Shown one piece after another: positions 36,189-48,514 of a stretch of DNA of 64,000 bases; the first letter of the stretch is position 1, and every line of letters starts with the position of its first letter. Source of the stretch: Hydractinia symbiolongicarpus (Eukaryota > Cnidaria > Hydrozoa > Anthoathecata > Hydractiniidae). The notes below the pieces were generated by a model. The model was given only the letters and a program-made list of their open reading frames with translations, searched no databases and had not been told where the DNA came from. The DNA is taken from positions 10,788,001 to 10,852,000 of the forward strand of contig NC_079882.1 of NCBI RefSeq assembly GCF_029227915.1, given 5' to 3'. A program made the translations under genes and the position numbers.

Positions 36189-39100
36189 TTAAAACCAAAG
36201 CAGTGTTTTAAAAACATGATTCGTGAGCCATCCTATAAAATCTGAGAGCACGCAGCAAAGAGGATGTATTACCTTTCCAGTGACGTTTTGTACGCTGTCT
36301 TTTATGTTTTGAATATCAACGTTACTTGAGCGACCTAAGACAATTTGATTGAAAACATGAACAACTGACATGTGCATAGCTACACAAGATTGTACATAGA
36401 AAACCGGTACTTTTTTATATAAAAGTACTGAATCAAACAGTGAGTTCTTACTTGATCTACTTTGTTTTTCACCAAATAAATCAGCACTAGAAATGGCGTT
36501 GGAGGACTGGTACTGATCCAACCTTCCTTGTGCTTCATTCTAAAAAATATAAAAAATAAACAGTATTTTTTCCATTTATAATTTTTCTGTATAAAAAAAA
36601 TTATTTATAGAAAGTGACTGACCTGCCCAGAACCAAAAAGTTGATCCGATGAAATTCCTTTTGCACTGCCAAACTTCTTTTGAACTTCGTCTAACATAAA
36701 AAAATGTTACTAGATCTATCGTTTGTCAACCTGGAAGATCCCTTATATAGACTTTGAAAGGCTGAATGAAATGAATGTATAGAGTCATTTGCCTTCGAAA
36801 AGAAGTTAAGGAAATATTTGGTTTAAAAGGAATTTTGTGCAGATTTCTACAATCTTTCTTAAAAAAGAATTACAGAAGAAACCGTGCACTAACCTGATGT
36901 GGACTCTGAAAAAGACGACTTGCTCGGCCGTGAACGACTGAAAATGAAGTGAAAAAAATTAAAAATAATTAAGAACTGCACATTACTTTAAAAGGGTATA
37001 AATAGAAATAATTTTTGCGGGACGATTTCATTTTTTCATGCACTTTGCAAAAATTTAATGTTCGCGAAATAAATTTTAGGGTGGTTAATTCGCGAAAACA
37101 TCCCAGCGAAATATCATTGATAAACACAATTATTTTGGACTCTAACATACTAAATACCAACACTAAAAAGGGAATTTTTTTATTTATTTACTTATTACAA
37201 ATATTTTACGATAGCTATTTAAAAATCAGACATATAAAACCAAGTTCCTGTTCTGGGACCTGTATATTATTAAAAAGCCCACGACTTTTGCGGTTTCAAA
37301 AAAAAAATCAGTTTCTGCGAAAAACCAATTCTGTTAATTTGCAAAAAAATAATTCCTGCGAAAATTAGTTCTCTAGGGTATACCTGTTCTTACCTGTTCG
37401 TACTTTCTTCGCGTTCCGATTTATATGTTTTACTAAGAAAATCAAATGAATATTTTAATATGACGTTGTCATGAATTGAAAGGTCAAACGTACAACAAAA
37501 ATACATACTTTGAACTTTCGAGTCCCCACGAACTTTTAGCAGTGTAACGACTCTCGTAGCTAAAGAAAAAAACAAAAAAATAGATACTTAAATTGTACAA
37601 ACCGAAAAAAGAAGACACTGACAAAGAAAACAGTGAAACACTTTTAACGATATTTATATATATACCTCATCGGTTCTTCTGTGAAGCTACTTGTATCGTA
37701 GGACGAGACAGGCGCACCTAAACCATCAAAACTAAAAGAAAAAGTTATAGATATACAATTTACGTCTCTAAAACAGTTTTGGTGAGTATTGGAAGATAAC
37801 AAAGGATGATTGAAAGTTACCTATCGAAAAAGTCCGGACCACTGGACCTCCCACCATAATCATCTCTGTAACTATCACGTGATCGGTCTGGTTTAACCTG
37901 TTCCACTGATTGCATACTGTCTGATACAGAGTGGCTAATATTTCTACGAAAAATAAGTTTATTTTAGATGGTTACATATTCAAGAAGAACTAGCAAAAAA
38001 AGCACTAATACGGATGAATTTTTTTGACGATTTCAATTTTTCTTTTAACTCATTATACGATATCGATTGAAATCTTACCCTCTATTGCCGAATCCCATTC
38101 CCAACCTCTCTAACTGTTTTGCCTTCTTTGGGTCGGATACTTTTAGCTTCTCTTCTTCACGTTTCATAGAAGCTGATTTATACATTAGGGTTGAAGATAG
38201 AGGGGCTTCAGTTGGGCTGAGGGGTGCAGCTGGAGAAGACGGCTCCATAACACGTTCTGACTCTTCACGAAGTTTGTCATTTTGTTGAACTTCAGTTTCG
38301 ATGGCGGTGAAATTAGCTTTGCTCTAAGATGGAAAAATGTAACATTGAAATACAAATTATGGATAAGAGATCACACTTGATGACATTATTACACGATAAC
38401 TTTGGTTAAACAAAAACGTTAATAATCACCCTAGTAGCGCCCAAACCTCCTTTCTTTGCACCAAGCTATAAAAAATAACAAAAATAGGAATACATGTAAA
38501 GAAATAAACGTAAAAATAATAGAGAATAATCGCAAAATAATAGAGAATAATCGCAAAAGAAATCTACATACTCCTTTTTTTTTATTTGTGGTTGGTTTTC
38601 GATTTCCTATCGTCGGTACACGAACATCTATAAAAATAAAAAACAAAACATTTAGGATCAGCTAAAAATATTGAATTTAAAATTGTCAAAAAAATAAAAA
38701 ATTTTAAGGCCAGAAATTTCAAAATTCTGCTGTTTCAGTGAAGAGATGCAGGTTTGTTTACCTTTTTTCGGAGGTGATGTGCTCAGATGGCCCACATCAA
38801 CATCGTGATTCTCTATAAATGAAGCAATCATTTTAAAAAACAAAAAAACTTCTCAGTTTTCCCATCGCAAAAGATAGTTTTCCTCATTCAGAAGTTTTTA
38901 TTTCACAGATGTGTTTTCCTGAGTTGAAAAATAACAAGGCATTATACTGTTATACAAGAAGATAAAAGCAACAGAAGAAACTGATCACATCACTAAGAGT
39001 CCTAGGAGTCCTATAAAATTGTCAAATTGTCTGTCCGTCCAAATCGTTTAAGGGATTGAAAACAACAGATTTTAAAGGCATACTTGTCCCATTTTCTATT

Positions 39101-42100
39101 GCTTGACCTTTACTTAAACTAGGTGAGTCCGTCCGTGTATAAGTTTGCTCGATGTCTTGAAAGAAATCAACCTCTTTTTGTTCCGGAGTAATTGGAGAAT
39201 TATGTTGGTCAATATATAACTAAAAAATAAAATATTAAATAAACTGGAAATATGTGATAACGTATAACAAAGCTGTCACATTAATTTTTTCAGGTGTATT
39301 GCATTTTCAAAACATGATAGCAAGCAACTATCAACACAAATTTAACATGAAGAACTTAAAATATGTTCAATTTCAGGATATTTCAGAATTCTTTAATTTT
39401 TGCTGTAAATTCTGCTTAAACATTCAGTTTTTGTTGACATTATTTTATAAAAAATTTCTAGGCCAATAACAATTACGTAAACAGTTCTACAGGCCAGCAA
39501 CCCCTTAAATTACAGGCCCGTCACCGCTAAAATTGCATTTTAGGCAACTCCTTGGTCATTCCCCCTGATGCTTTTTATGCGTTTTATGGCAAAAGAGTTT
39601 ATGTACATATTTGACTTCAATTTCATTTTTTTATGATTCCTGACAATTTAGAATCTTATAGCAGAAGAGAGGAATCAAATTGATTGTAAAAAAGAGCTTT
39701 TTGATACAAAAAATACAAAAATTGAAAAAAAAAGAAAAATTTTGTTTTATGCAAATTTGCAGAACGACTTACATTATGCCCTTGCTCTTTTATTGCTTTA
39801 TGTGCAAGTGTTGAAAGCCTTTCCCTGTACATACTTGCGACACGACTAAAAATTAAAAAACGTGACAGTATAAGGAAGTATAATCTTACACATAAAATAC
39901 AAAAGGTAAACTTGTTTGTAAAATCTAAAAAAGAACAACAGCATGTAATAACAGAAACAGAATTGTAACCTTTTGTATTTAGCCGCAGCATCATGTGTTG
40001 TTAAATTATGTTGTCTAAAAAAGGCATTCTAAAAAAAAAGGAAAAAAAGCATCATAATATCTCTACCGGTATCTGCAAAATTCAATAAATATACTTAAGG
40101 TCTAGAACAAATTTAAACATTTTGTTAGCCAAATAAAAGTAGACATATTTTCTAGTTTTTATATAATTTGCATAAAAAAGATATGCCAAAATATGTCAAA
40201 AAATTCTAAAAAAAAAAGGGAGAATGATTGCATGCCAAAATTTAGCATGCAAGTATCTAATAGATAATAAAAAAATTGAGTAAGTATCATAGCCTTGCAG
40301 TATACCAATTAAGAGTTATTAGAAAAAAATGGCAGGGGAGCGGGCATTTCGGGTTAAAACTAGTAGAACAATTTCTGCTTACAGCTTTTGCATTTCCACC
40401 ACATTGCATATGTCGAAGTTGAAGCCAAGTCCAGTTGGTATCGAGTTGAGTAGACCTAAGCAGCAAGTAGACGTCAGTTTTGTTAATCACAAAATTTATG
40501 GTGTTAGCTAAAGAAATTCCTTTGGTTAATATCATATGTAAGTTTATTATCATACTTTGGCTTCAATGCAGCTTTGAAGGAGAATTTAAGTCAAAAGGGT
40601 TGGCTGAAAATTTCACAATTTAGTTATATTTAGCTGGGTTTTTTAGTTTTACTAGACTTGGGCTGCTAGCATGTGTAAAGCTGGTTAAAGTTGCCTTTAA
40701 ACATACAAGTAATTTTTTTATAGAAGCAGTTTTATAAAGAATAATGGTTTAAGACCTTCATAATTTTCATTTGAAATAAAATGGGAAATTAAGACAACAT
40801 TTATTATTTAAAGTATGTATACCCTAAAATCATACCTAATAAAAGTGAGATGTACACCAAGTGACCTATGAACTGCTGAACAATCTATACAGAGAAACAC
40901 TCCATATGTTATTGACGCCCATGTTGGGTTTGAAGCACGGCAGTCGAAACACATCTAAAATAAGCAGATAAAGAGGTAAAAACAAAAAACAAATTTTGGC
41001 GCCAGGTACAGAGCAGCATATAAAAATACAATGGCCTGGTATGATTAAAGTCGTACCAGGCCCTTTTTGACAATTTTTTAATGCTTTTAAATTTTTTTTT
41101 AGTAACTGGTATGTTGTTTGAATTCATGTTTTTTTACATGTCAAAATAATATTCACGAATAATTAAAAATAAAAATCTGTATACGTGAATACCGTAATTC
41201 CTCGTTCTAGTCCCCCCTTCATTACCCCTCCTCCCCTTCAAAGATTCAAAAAGTTATCTAGCCCCTCCTTTTATTTACACCCCCCCACCCTTTCCAAAGG
41301 AAAATTAAATAAAACAAGTTTACATCGTTATGGTCACACACGAATATCAAACATAAGTATAAACAATGAAATTTTTAGACAACTATAAAAACCGCATTCA
41401 TGGTTAATTTAGGGTAGTTAAGACCTGTTGCCTACCAATAATATAATTTTTATCAAATATAAAAGCCGGTTGAATTTCTGTCGTAGTTCATTTATAAAAA
41501 CGAAACAAATAAATTTAAGAAAATGTGACAAACCATAATTTAAGGTAACTTTGAAACCAGCATTTTGCCATATGTAGGATCAAACAAAATTTAAAGATGA
41601 CGATCTCTCACATTTTAGGCCAAAACGAACTATTATGGTTTTTTGGGAAATTTAAAAAAGTCACTTTCAAGAATTTTTTGATAAATAATTTCCAATGAAT
41701 GGGTCCAGAGAGTAGCAGTGATGAAAGTACATAAGGATGCAAAACAAACCTATTTTTAGTTAATTTTAGGCTGTTCTATTATCATAATCATGATAATAAT
41801 CTGTACCAACATTGATACCATTAGAAAAAAGTGATTATAATTTTTCGAGAAAAAATCAAAAAACCATATTTTGGGCCAAATTTGGAAGTTTTGCCCAAAA
41901 TGGCTAATTAAAATCAGTAATTAAAAAATTAAAGCAGTCAAAGAAACTTAATATTTATTTGTTGATTATTGGCATATACAACAATATCCATAGGCTGCAT
42001 CAGCATATGATTATTTTTGATATTACCTTCAAGTTTTGTTTGCAAAATATGTATGGTTCATTTTTTACAAGACTGTGTATGTTCCAGGCACAAAAGGTCC

Positions 42101-45100
42101 ATCTTTCAATTTTCTGTGGCCATAGTTTCCTAGTGATTTGCCCCTCCCTTGATAATTCGCTTTTTCCAATTCCGCCTCCCCCTTTTTGTCCCCCCCTTCT
42201 TGAAAAATGTGATGGCGGTCAAAGGCAAGGTCAAAATCATAAATCGCGACAATTTTATAGTTAATGTTCTTGTACATAAAATAACTGTAAAGATATATTT
42301 TTATCAAACTGTAACCCAGAAAACAAGCAACTCAATTGTACTCATAAACTGTATGATACAAACTACTACCAGCAAAATAGTTGCGTGTATAAAGAACTAA
42401 TCATAAACAATGCATAACCAGTTGAAAGCTATAAATTAATAGCAGATGAGTAACATGTGAAGGTAATGTATGTAAAAAATACTCTTACCAGTAATATTAT
42501 TTTCTCTTTACATCAGAACAATTTTGTTGTGATAAATTTACAAATAGGGGGGGGAGGTTACTATGGTGGCCAGATGGAAAAAACACGACTGCTAATACTT
42601 TTTTCCTTAAGTATTTACTATTCATTTTGAGCTACGCAGACCAAGTTAGTTAAAAAACTTAAAAATCACCATATTTGGTTGTAAAATAGCTGTAAAAACC
42701 ACAGAAGTTATACTTTGTTCTAAAAAACGACAATATTTCCTGTAAACAGTAAACATAAATGTATTGCATTTTAAAATCATCAAAAAAGGATATTACAAGA
42801 TAAAAAATAATACTATACTGCAAACAGCAGATCGTTCGAAATTATTTTTAGTCACACAGGTAATTTCGTATTTAAAAAATACAAATTTCTTTGAAAATAT
42901 TATTTCAAAAAATAGGCATTTTAAAAATAGGAAATTTCTATTTTTTAAAATACGGAATTTTTGTTTTGAAAAATACGAATTGATACACTTTAAAAATCGA
43001 AGTGGCCAATTTTCCCAGAGATCATCACAAATGGTCCAATGTATGCAGCACATGTTGTATAGCTATATCTACTCATTCAAATTGAACCCTGTTTACTTCA
43101 ATTCTGTTGACTTGAGCAAAAAAAACAAATCGTCTTTTTTTGTGGTCTAAGGCAATTCCAATATATTTAGTTGTTCTACGGGCGAAGTTGATAGTAACTT
43201 ACGGTCAGTCGGTGAGCAAAAAAAAAAATTTTATCAAGAATGTATGGTCGGAACAACAAAAAAAATAATAAAAAATAACAACAGAGGAGGGTGTTACGAC
43301 AACAATTTTTTTCCATGTATTTTCGCATCAATGTTTTCACATGTTTTTGCGAATAATAATAATTTGTCTCACTAAAAAACTAGTTCTCATGGTGAAAAGA
43401 TAAAAATATTTGCATGATCAAAAACTTGTTTTTAAAAGTTGCATAACTTTTAAAAACAAGTTTTTCTTGTGTTGTTTTGAAAGTTATACAGCAAGAATTA
43501 TTTTTGTGCCGTTTTGAAAGTTGTAAGGAATATACTTGTATTGTTTTGAAATATATACAGCAAATTATACTTGCCCTGTTTCGAAACTTATACAGCATAA
43601 CTCGCTCCTACTTAACATAATAAAACAAACAATTTTAGTGTTCTTTTAATGTTTTTTGCACAGTTTTATAGGAAAATCTAAATTTAAGTGCAAATTCTTT
43701 TTCAGACTATGGTTGTTTAGTTGAGAATATTTAAAGTCTTTGGCAGTGTTAAAATCATTTTTTAAAATTTATAACGGAGGAGGGTGTTACGACAAGCGTA
43801 TTCTATCTGATTTTAATTATTTTTCCTAAATGGTATCAACCAAATTCTTGCTGTATTACAGTTTAGCTAGCGTAATTTTAAACATATATATTAATCATAA
43901 CAATGGAGGGTGTTACGACATTAATCTGTCTTGTTTTTCACTTGTATTATAACTATTTTAGCGAAAGTAGCTAATTTTTGTTATAAATCACATAAAAATT
44001 CAAACTTCTGTTTTAACCATGTAACTATTTTTGTGATTACAAAATTAGCGCACTGAGCATTTTAGTTTTTTTACAACAAATTACTATGAACAAAGAATCA
44101 ACTTCCAGTGACCTTACCAATGGCGGTCCTAAAGTAACGTTATTGATTCACCTTGTTTAGTATAATTGTACATGGACATTCAACCAACAAAAAATAACAT
44201 CATTGATATCTTCTATGCTCATTATATTTTCACAAGATGGGATAAGAAAATATTTATTTATATACTTTTTTGCTTCATATTATTATTATTTTTTATTTAG
44301 TGGAAATTAGGGTCGGTCGGGCCTGTAGAAAAACTAATTAAATTGGAGTCGCCTAAGTCAACAGAATCAAAGTCCTGTTTTTTATTTAAAGAATTAGTTT
44401 GGGTCAGTTTGGGGAAATGCAGGAGTTATCAGATAAAAAAGTATTCTTCCTGGTCGGCAAATACTTATAACGCAAATACAGGTCTGTATTTTCAGGGATT
44501 TTCAGGTGGGGCAAAACTCGTTCCCAGGGCCAAAAAACAGTATAGCACCACTCAACTTGGTATACAGACCCTTTTTTCACCGCTCTGTAAACTTGCCAAG
44601 AGTACCATAAAGAAATTAATATTTAAGGGAATTAATTTTCATGAGCTTTTGTCAATTTTGGGAAAATTAGTTCTCATGAATTTTTTTTTTTTCAAATATA
44701 TCTTGTTTGGATCAAAAAGTGTTTTCCGACTTACTGACTTGAGTTTTAATTGCCAAAAGTGAGTTGGGCAGAGGACGCGAACATAACATATTTTTGATGG
44801 GGCCTCAGTATTTATCAAAGTAGTTATCATAGTTTACAGCCCTCGAAATTAGTGTCAGCAATCGGCAATTGCCGTCGCAATTGCTGGCGCGCTTTTATTT
44901 CACGACGGCAAAAAACTGCTGAGGCTAATCTTTGTTGTGCTTTCATTTTGCGAGAGAGAAGTGGGGGACGTTTTGAATCGTGAAACCCAACCACGATGAT
45001 CGAGCATCTACGTATAGCGAATCTCTCAATCTTAACTTCCTTTTTTCATGTCCGAAATAGTATGCATGACTATACTGTCACTTTCATAAATTTATTGTTT

Positions 45101-46449
45101 ATTTTTCAGATCATCACTAGCAAATAGGCAAAAATATGCTTGGTTTTCAAATTACAAAAAATCTTTATCCACGTGGCTCAAATAAAATTTCAAAATTCAT
45201 TCGAAAAGTTCAACTACATTTTAACAAAATTTATACAGAAATTTTTTTTACCACGCATGGGTTTCGTTTTTAAAATTGTTTGAATAACACTTGCGGCATA
45301 AAGAAAATCTATTAAATTCGGACCTGCTATGGTTTCCATTTGTTTTGTAAAATGAAGAAATTGTCTACAATTAAATCCATGATAAAATGTCTGTTCCGCC
45401 TGTAAGTGCAGTTTTGCAGACTTGATTTATCTGTGCTCCGTCTGCGTTCACCTCCGCATTAGTTAAGAACCGCATGGCTGGATTTCTTGAGTAAGACCTG
45501 GTTACCAACGACGAAGGGGCCAGGCAAAAGAGATTTATGTCTAAGTAGTTCTTAACTAAGTCAGGAGTCGGTGAATTAGCTAGGATGGTGAGGTTGGCTA
45601 TGAATAGACTTGCTGGTGGATTAAAAGGACCTGGACTATTCAATAATTCTCAAACTAAAAGTTTTCGACCAAGACTGAAATCTATCAGACGTTTTGTCCA
45701 ACGAAATGCAGCGGAAATTTTGTCTGACGAATATTCATAGCACGCTACAAAATTGATATTATAGGTTGATTTTGAAAACTCTATTTGTCAGGCATGCGAT
45801 TATCACACACCTCTCCTGAAAAAGACTGATATTTAAAGGGTAAGTAAGACTAATAAGGCTTAAAAAATAATATTTTTAAAATTGCCGACGCTTTACTCTC
45901 TCGCGTCGGCAAATTATTGCCACGGAATTGCCGCTGCAACAGGTTTTTGGGCTAATTTCGAGGGCTGAGTTTAAATGAAAACACACTGTTTACAAAGTTA
46001 GCTCTTCATAAATCAAGGTTGAATTTTTTACAAAATGTTTGTTTTTCATGTGTTTAACTGGGAGAATCTAGCTACATAATTTTTAGGAAGCCTTTCAGAA
46101 ATCTCTCGTCTCGTATGGTTGGGACCCCTCCAAAATGTCTGTTTGTGACATCCACCTTATCTCCTCAAACAATCGACCAAAATTGATGAGGTTTAGCCAG
46201 CTACAACACCCGGAATTAATGCGAGAACCGTTTCTGAGTTTCTGAGAGAGAGTTTACAAAAGGGCTTATTGTGCAGTGGCTATATATATTAGCCAATCGC
46301 ATTTAATAAATTGAAAAATGCAGAAAAAAATAGAACATAAATAGAAAAACGATCATATTAGATTGTAAACATACTTTATTCTCTCCAGCAGTTTTTAACC
46401 GTTTAAAAACGGATAAAATATCCTTTGGAGGAACTTTTTCTTCCGCCAT
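36189..46449 (-). CDS. ARFGAP2/3: ADP-ribosylation factor GTPase-activating protein 2/3
   Basis: Exons in transcription order: 46375-46449, 40836-40954, 40383-40455, 39970-40028, 39773-39845, 39084-39219, 38762-38812, 38572-38627, 38430-38465, 38079-38323, 37821-37943, 37666-37731, 37509-37559, 37394-37432, 36894-36937, 36623-36690, 36452-36539, 36273-36334. All joins keep phase (488 codons). Reading on to the stop at 36189 gives 515 residues, close to vertebrate members. The ArfGAP zinc finger is complete (C-x2-C-x16-C-x2-C, from CFDC to CIDC), followed by HRSLGVH with the catalytic arginine and [12 protein letters not shown]. The middle has KKGLGA-type repeats and LERLGMGFG. The C-terminal region has GISSDQLFG and AISSADLFG motifs, specific to ARFGAP2/3. 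The protein stimulates GTP hydrolysis by Arf1 on COPI coats at the Golgi. The last residues after VQNVTGK do not resemble the family, so a further exon may exist. Confidence 0.93.
43285..43920 (+). repeat. Three spaced copies of GGAGGGTGTTACGACA
   Basis: Copies lie at about 43286-43301, 43778-43793 and 43905-43920, separated by about 490 and 127 bp. Between the first two are imperfect repeats of a GTTTTGAAAGTTATACAGCA unit (43448-43586). Confidence 0.7.
44837..45967. mobile_element. TIR DNA element, 1.13 kb, flanked by AGTTTA
   Basis: The ends are CAGCCCTCGAAATTAG and its exact complement CTAATTTCGAGGGCTG. The 6-bp AGTTTA flanks both ends (44831-44836 and 45968-45973), consistent with a target duplication. 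Subterminal GGCAATTGCCG and GTCGGCAA segments form further inverted structure. A 90-codon minus-strand ORF (45371-45643) inside has no recognised transposase motif, so the element is probably non-autonomous. The CAG...CTG termini recall hAT elements, but the 6-bp duplication does not match the 8 bp expected. Confidence 0.75.
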
Positions 46450-47683
46450 TTTTAAATCCAACACGACGACTGGTGAACAAAAAAATACATTTGTTTTGTC
46501 ACGTGACTACTCATAACGTACGATTTGGGAAAGAAACTCTCTTTATGCACCTTCACCCCCGCGCCGTCACACCCAGGGGGCAGGGTATTTGGTCTCCCTT
46601 GATATAGCGTTTTAAGGAAAATCGTCAAAATTAAACTCTTCCATTGTCGAAAATTTGTAAGATAATAAGAAATTCGTCGTTTTGATCTGTATGAATTCGT
46701 AAATTTTAAAACCTTAAAAAAATGTTCTTATCTTTTTTTATTGGATATATCCTCCCATATTTCTTTATGCTGGAATTTTAAAAGCAGGAAGAATACAATA
46801 AACGTTCTGTCATTTCTCATATGAAAAAATTAGGTCAAATTTTCTACGTAGCGATATCGCTCAGGCTACTGCATTAGCGCATCTTGAGTTGACCGCGGGC
46901 GAAATACTGTTGGCGAAAACGAAAAATTTAGTGTAGTAGGCAGAAAACTCTACGCAGAAAATATAGTTTGATAGGATATCACTACTACTACGGCAATAAA
47001 AAAGTGCCGAATATAAAAACTTTTTTACGAAAGAGAATACCTTTGAAGCTTTTTTGTTTAAAGTTGTTTTTACTAATCTGGTTTTTACTCAGTTTTTTTC
47101 TCCGTTTAAAAATCTCAGAGATTTTTCTTTAGTTTAGAGAGGGGAAGAGGTTGTCATTTGTACGCGGCCACACAATTTTCGTCTCCATTTTCACTTAATT
47201 TTTCATTAATTTATTTTGATTTGTTGCTTATAACCACTAGTTTTTTTAAAAAAAATCTGTGTTATTTTATGTTTTCCAAGTGGGTAATCCGATATGAATA
47301 GCGTAGATACATTCAAAACAACATCAAACAAAGTTTTTTTATCTGGCAAATATTAAGAACACGCGGAGTGGAGCAAGCATTGTTTAAAGGCAAAAGTCCA
47401 CTTCAATCTTTTCAGCACATCTCCTTAAAGTGGTCAATAATGCGCATTTTTAATTTCCACTTTAAAAGTGTATTTGCAGCAAAGAAATTTTTGAATTAAA
47501 GATAAAATTTATCTACTTTTGGTTGAAAAATTAAAACACGAAAAGTATAAAAAATAAATAAAAATAACAGTAATATTTTAAGAACGCATGCAAAATAAAG
47601 TCTTGCTACTCGTACGAAAAATAAGATAGTATGATTCGCAACTGTTTTCAACATGTTATAGCAAACACGTACCATCATTTAAT

Positions 47684-47849
47684 TTTCGTGAAATAAATTG
47701 TTTTAACCTCAGAAATAAATCTGGTAAATTTTCGCAAAATAATTTGTTTTAGCCTCGTTAAAATAAAACTGGTGAATTTTCGCGAAGTACATTGTTTTAA
47801 CCTTATAAAAACAAATCTGGCGAATTTTCGCAAAATAATTTTTTTAAAA
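47684..47849 (+). repeat. Tandem repeat, about 48-bp unit, three and a half copies
   Basis: Each unit begins ATTTTCGC(A/G)AA(A/G)TA and contains TTGTTTTAACCT and ATCTGG segments. Copies are diverged by several substitutions. Confidence 0.75.
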
Positions 47850-47972
47850 TCAAAATAAGTCTTGTGGTTGCTCTATTATCTGAGTATGGGTAAAATGACT
47901 AAAAACTTTTATAAACACTCGTGTAAATTAAACTGAGAGTTTGAATCACGACGTATAATAGATTACACTCAC

Positions 47973-48149
47973 ACGACCCCCTTCAAATATCTCTACGTCA
48001 GAAATGCTGCGTACACCGTTTTTATATGAAAGGGTGAACCTAGTCAAAGGAATAGGACTTTTTAGGTTTGGCATTGCTTCGTATTTTTTAGAACCATTTG
48101 ATACAAAAATATAATTACCCATATTATTTTCCCAGGAATACCACGACAA
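47973..48149 (-). other. Orphan exon-like frame, uncertain
   Basis: An open frame begins MSWYSWENNMGN and ends before a good donor (CGT|GTGAGT). Composition is protein-like, with KSPIPLTRFTLSY and ISDVEIFEGG, unlike the low-complexity frames around it. No convincing acceptor or partner exon was found and no family is recognised. Confidence 0.25.
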
Positions 48150-48514
48150 CGTTTATGTACTGAATGCTCGAAGACTTTTCTTCTGTTTGTAAAGATGTTC
48201 TTATAAAAATAGTGTATAGTACTACAGATAAAATAAATTACACTTTGTTGTTGTATCAAATCCACGTAATAAAATATTATTTTGGAAAATAATAATCTCC
48301 AAGATTCGTTCAAAAACGTGTCACCGATCGTCTTATCGATAATCGAAAGCAACTTCTCCAAACCACTTTCCAAAATATCAATGCTCATGTGCTGTGTTGC
48401 AATGAAAACATTCGGGCAGGATACGTATGGGTCTTACGACCAAATACTAACATGGTTTTACACCCTATCCACTCGTGAAAATCTATACCAGAAGTAATAC
48501 AAGACATAAACAAC

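Larger units (their letters stand above)
40955..46374 (-). other. Intron 1 of the ARFGAP2/3 gene with inserted repeats
   Basis: This 5.4-kb intron holds a fragment of the SINE-like family (42608-42645, minus), imperfect tandem repeats (43448-43586), three copies of GGAGGGTGTTACGACA, a solo fold-back end (CTCGTTCCCAGGGC, 44517-44530) and a 1.13-kb TIR element (44837-45967). Pyrimidine-rich tracts lie at 41205-41300 and 42140-42200. Confidence 0.75.
46450..48514. other. Spacer between ABT1 and ARFGAP2/3
   Basis: It contains the tandem repeat at 47684-47849 and one orphan exon-like frame (47973-48149, minus). Otherwise it is AT-rich with no recognised feature. Confidence 0.45.

Noticed and set aside
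45371-45643. 90-codon ORF inside the TIR element
   Set aside because: No transposase motif seen; kept only as a note on the element.
48062-48388. 108-codon minus-strand ORF downstream of ABT1
   Set aside because: It overlaps the orphan exon frame and I could not link it by splice sites to the ABT1 end; its VFEHSVH segment needs an acceptor that would not preserve phase.
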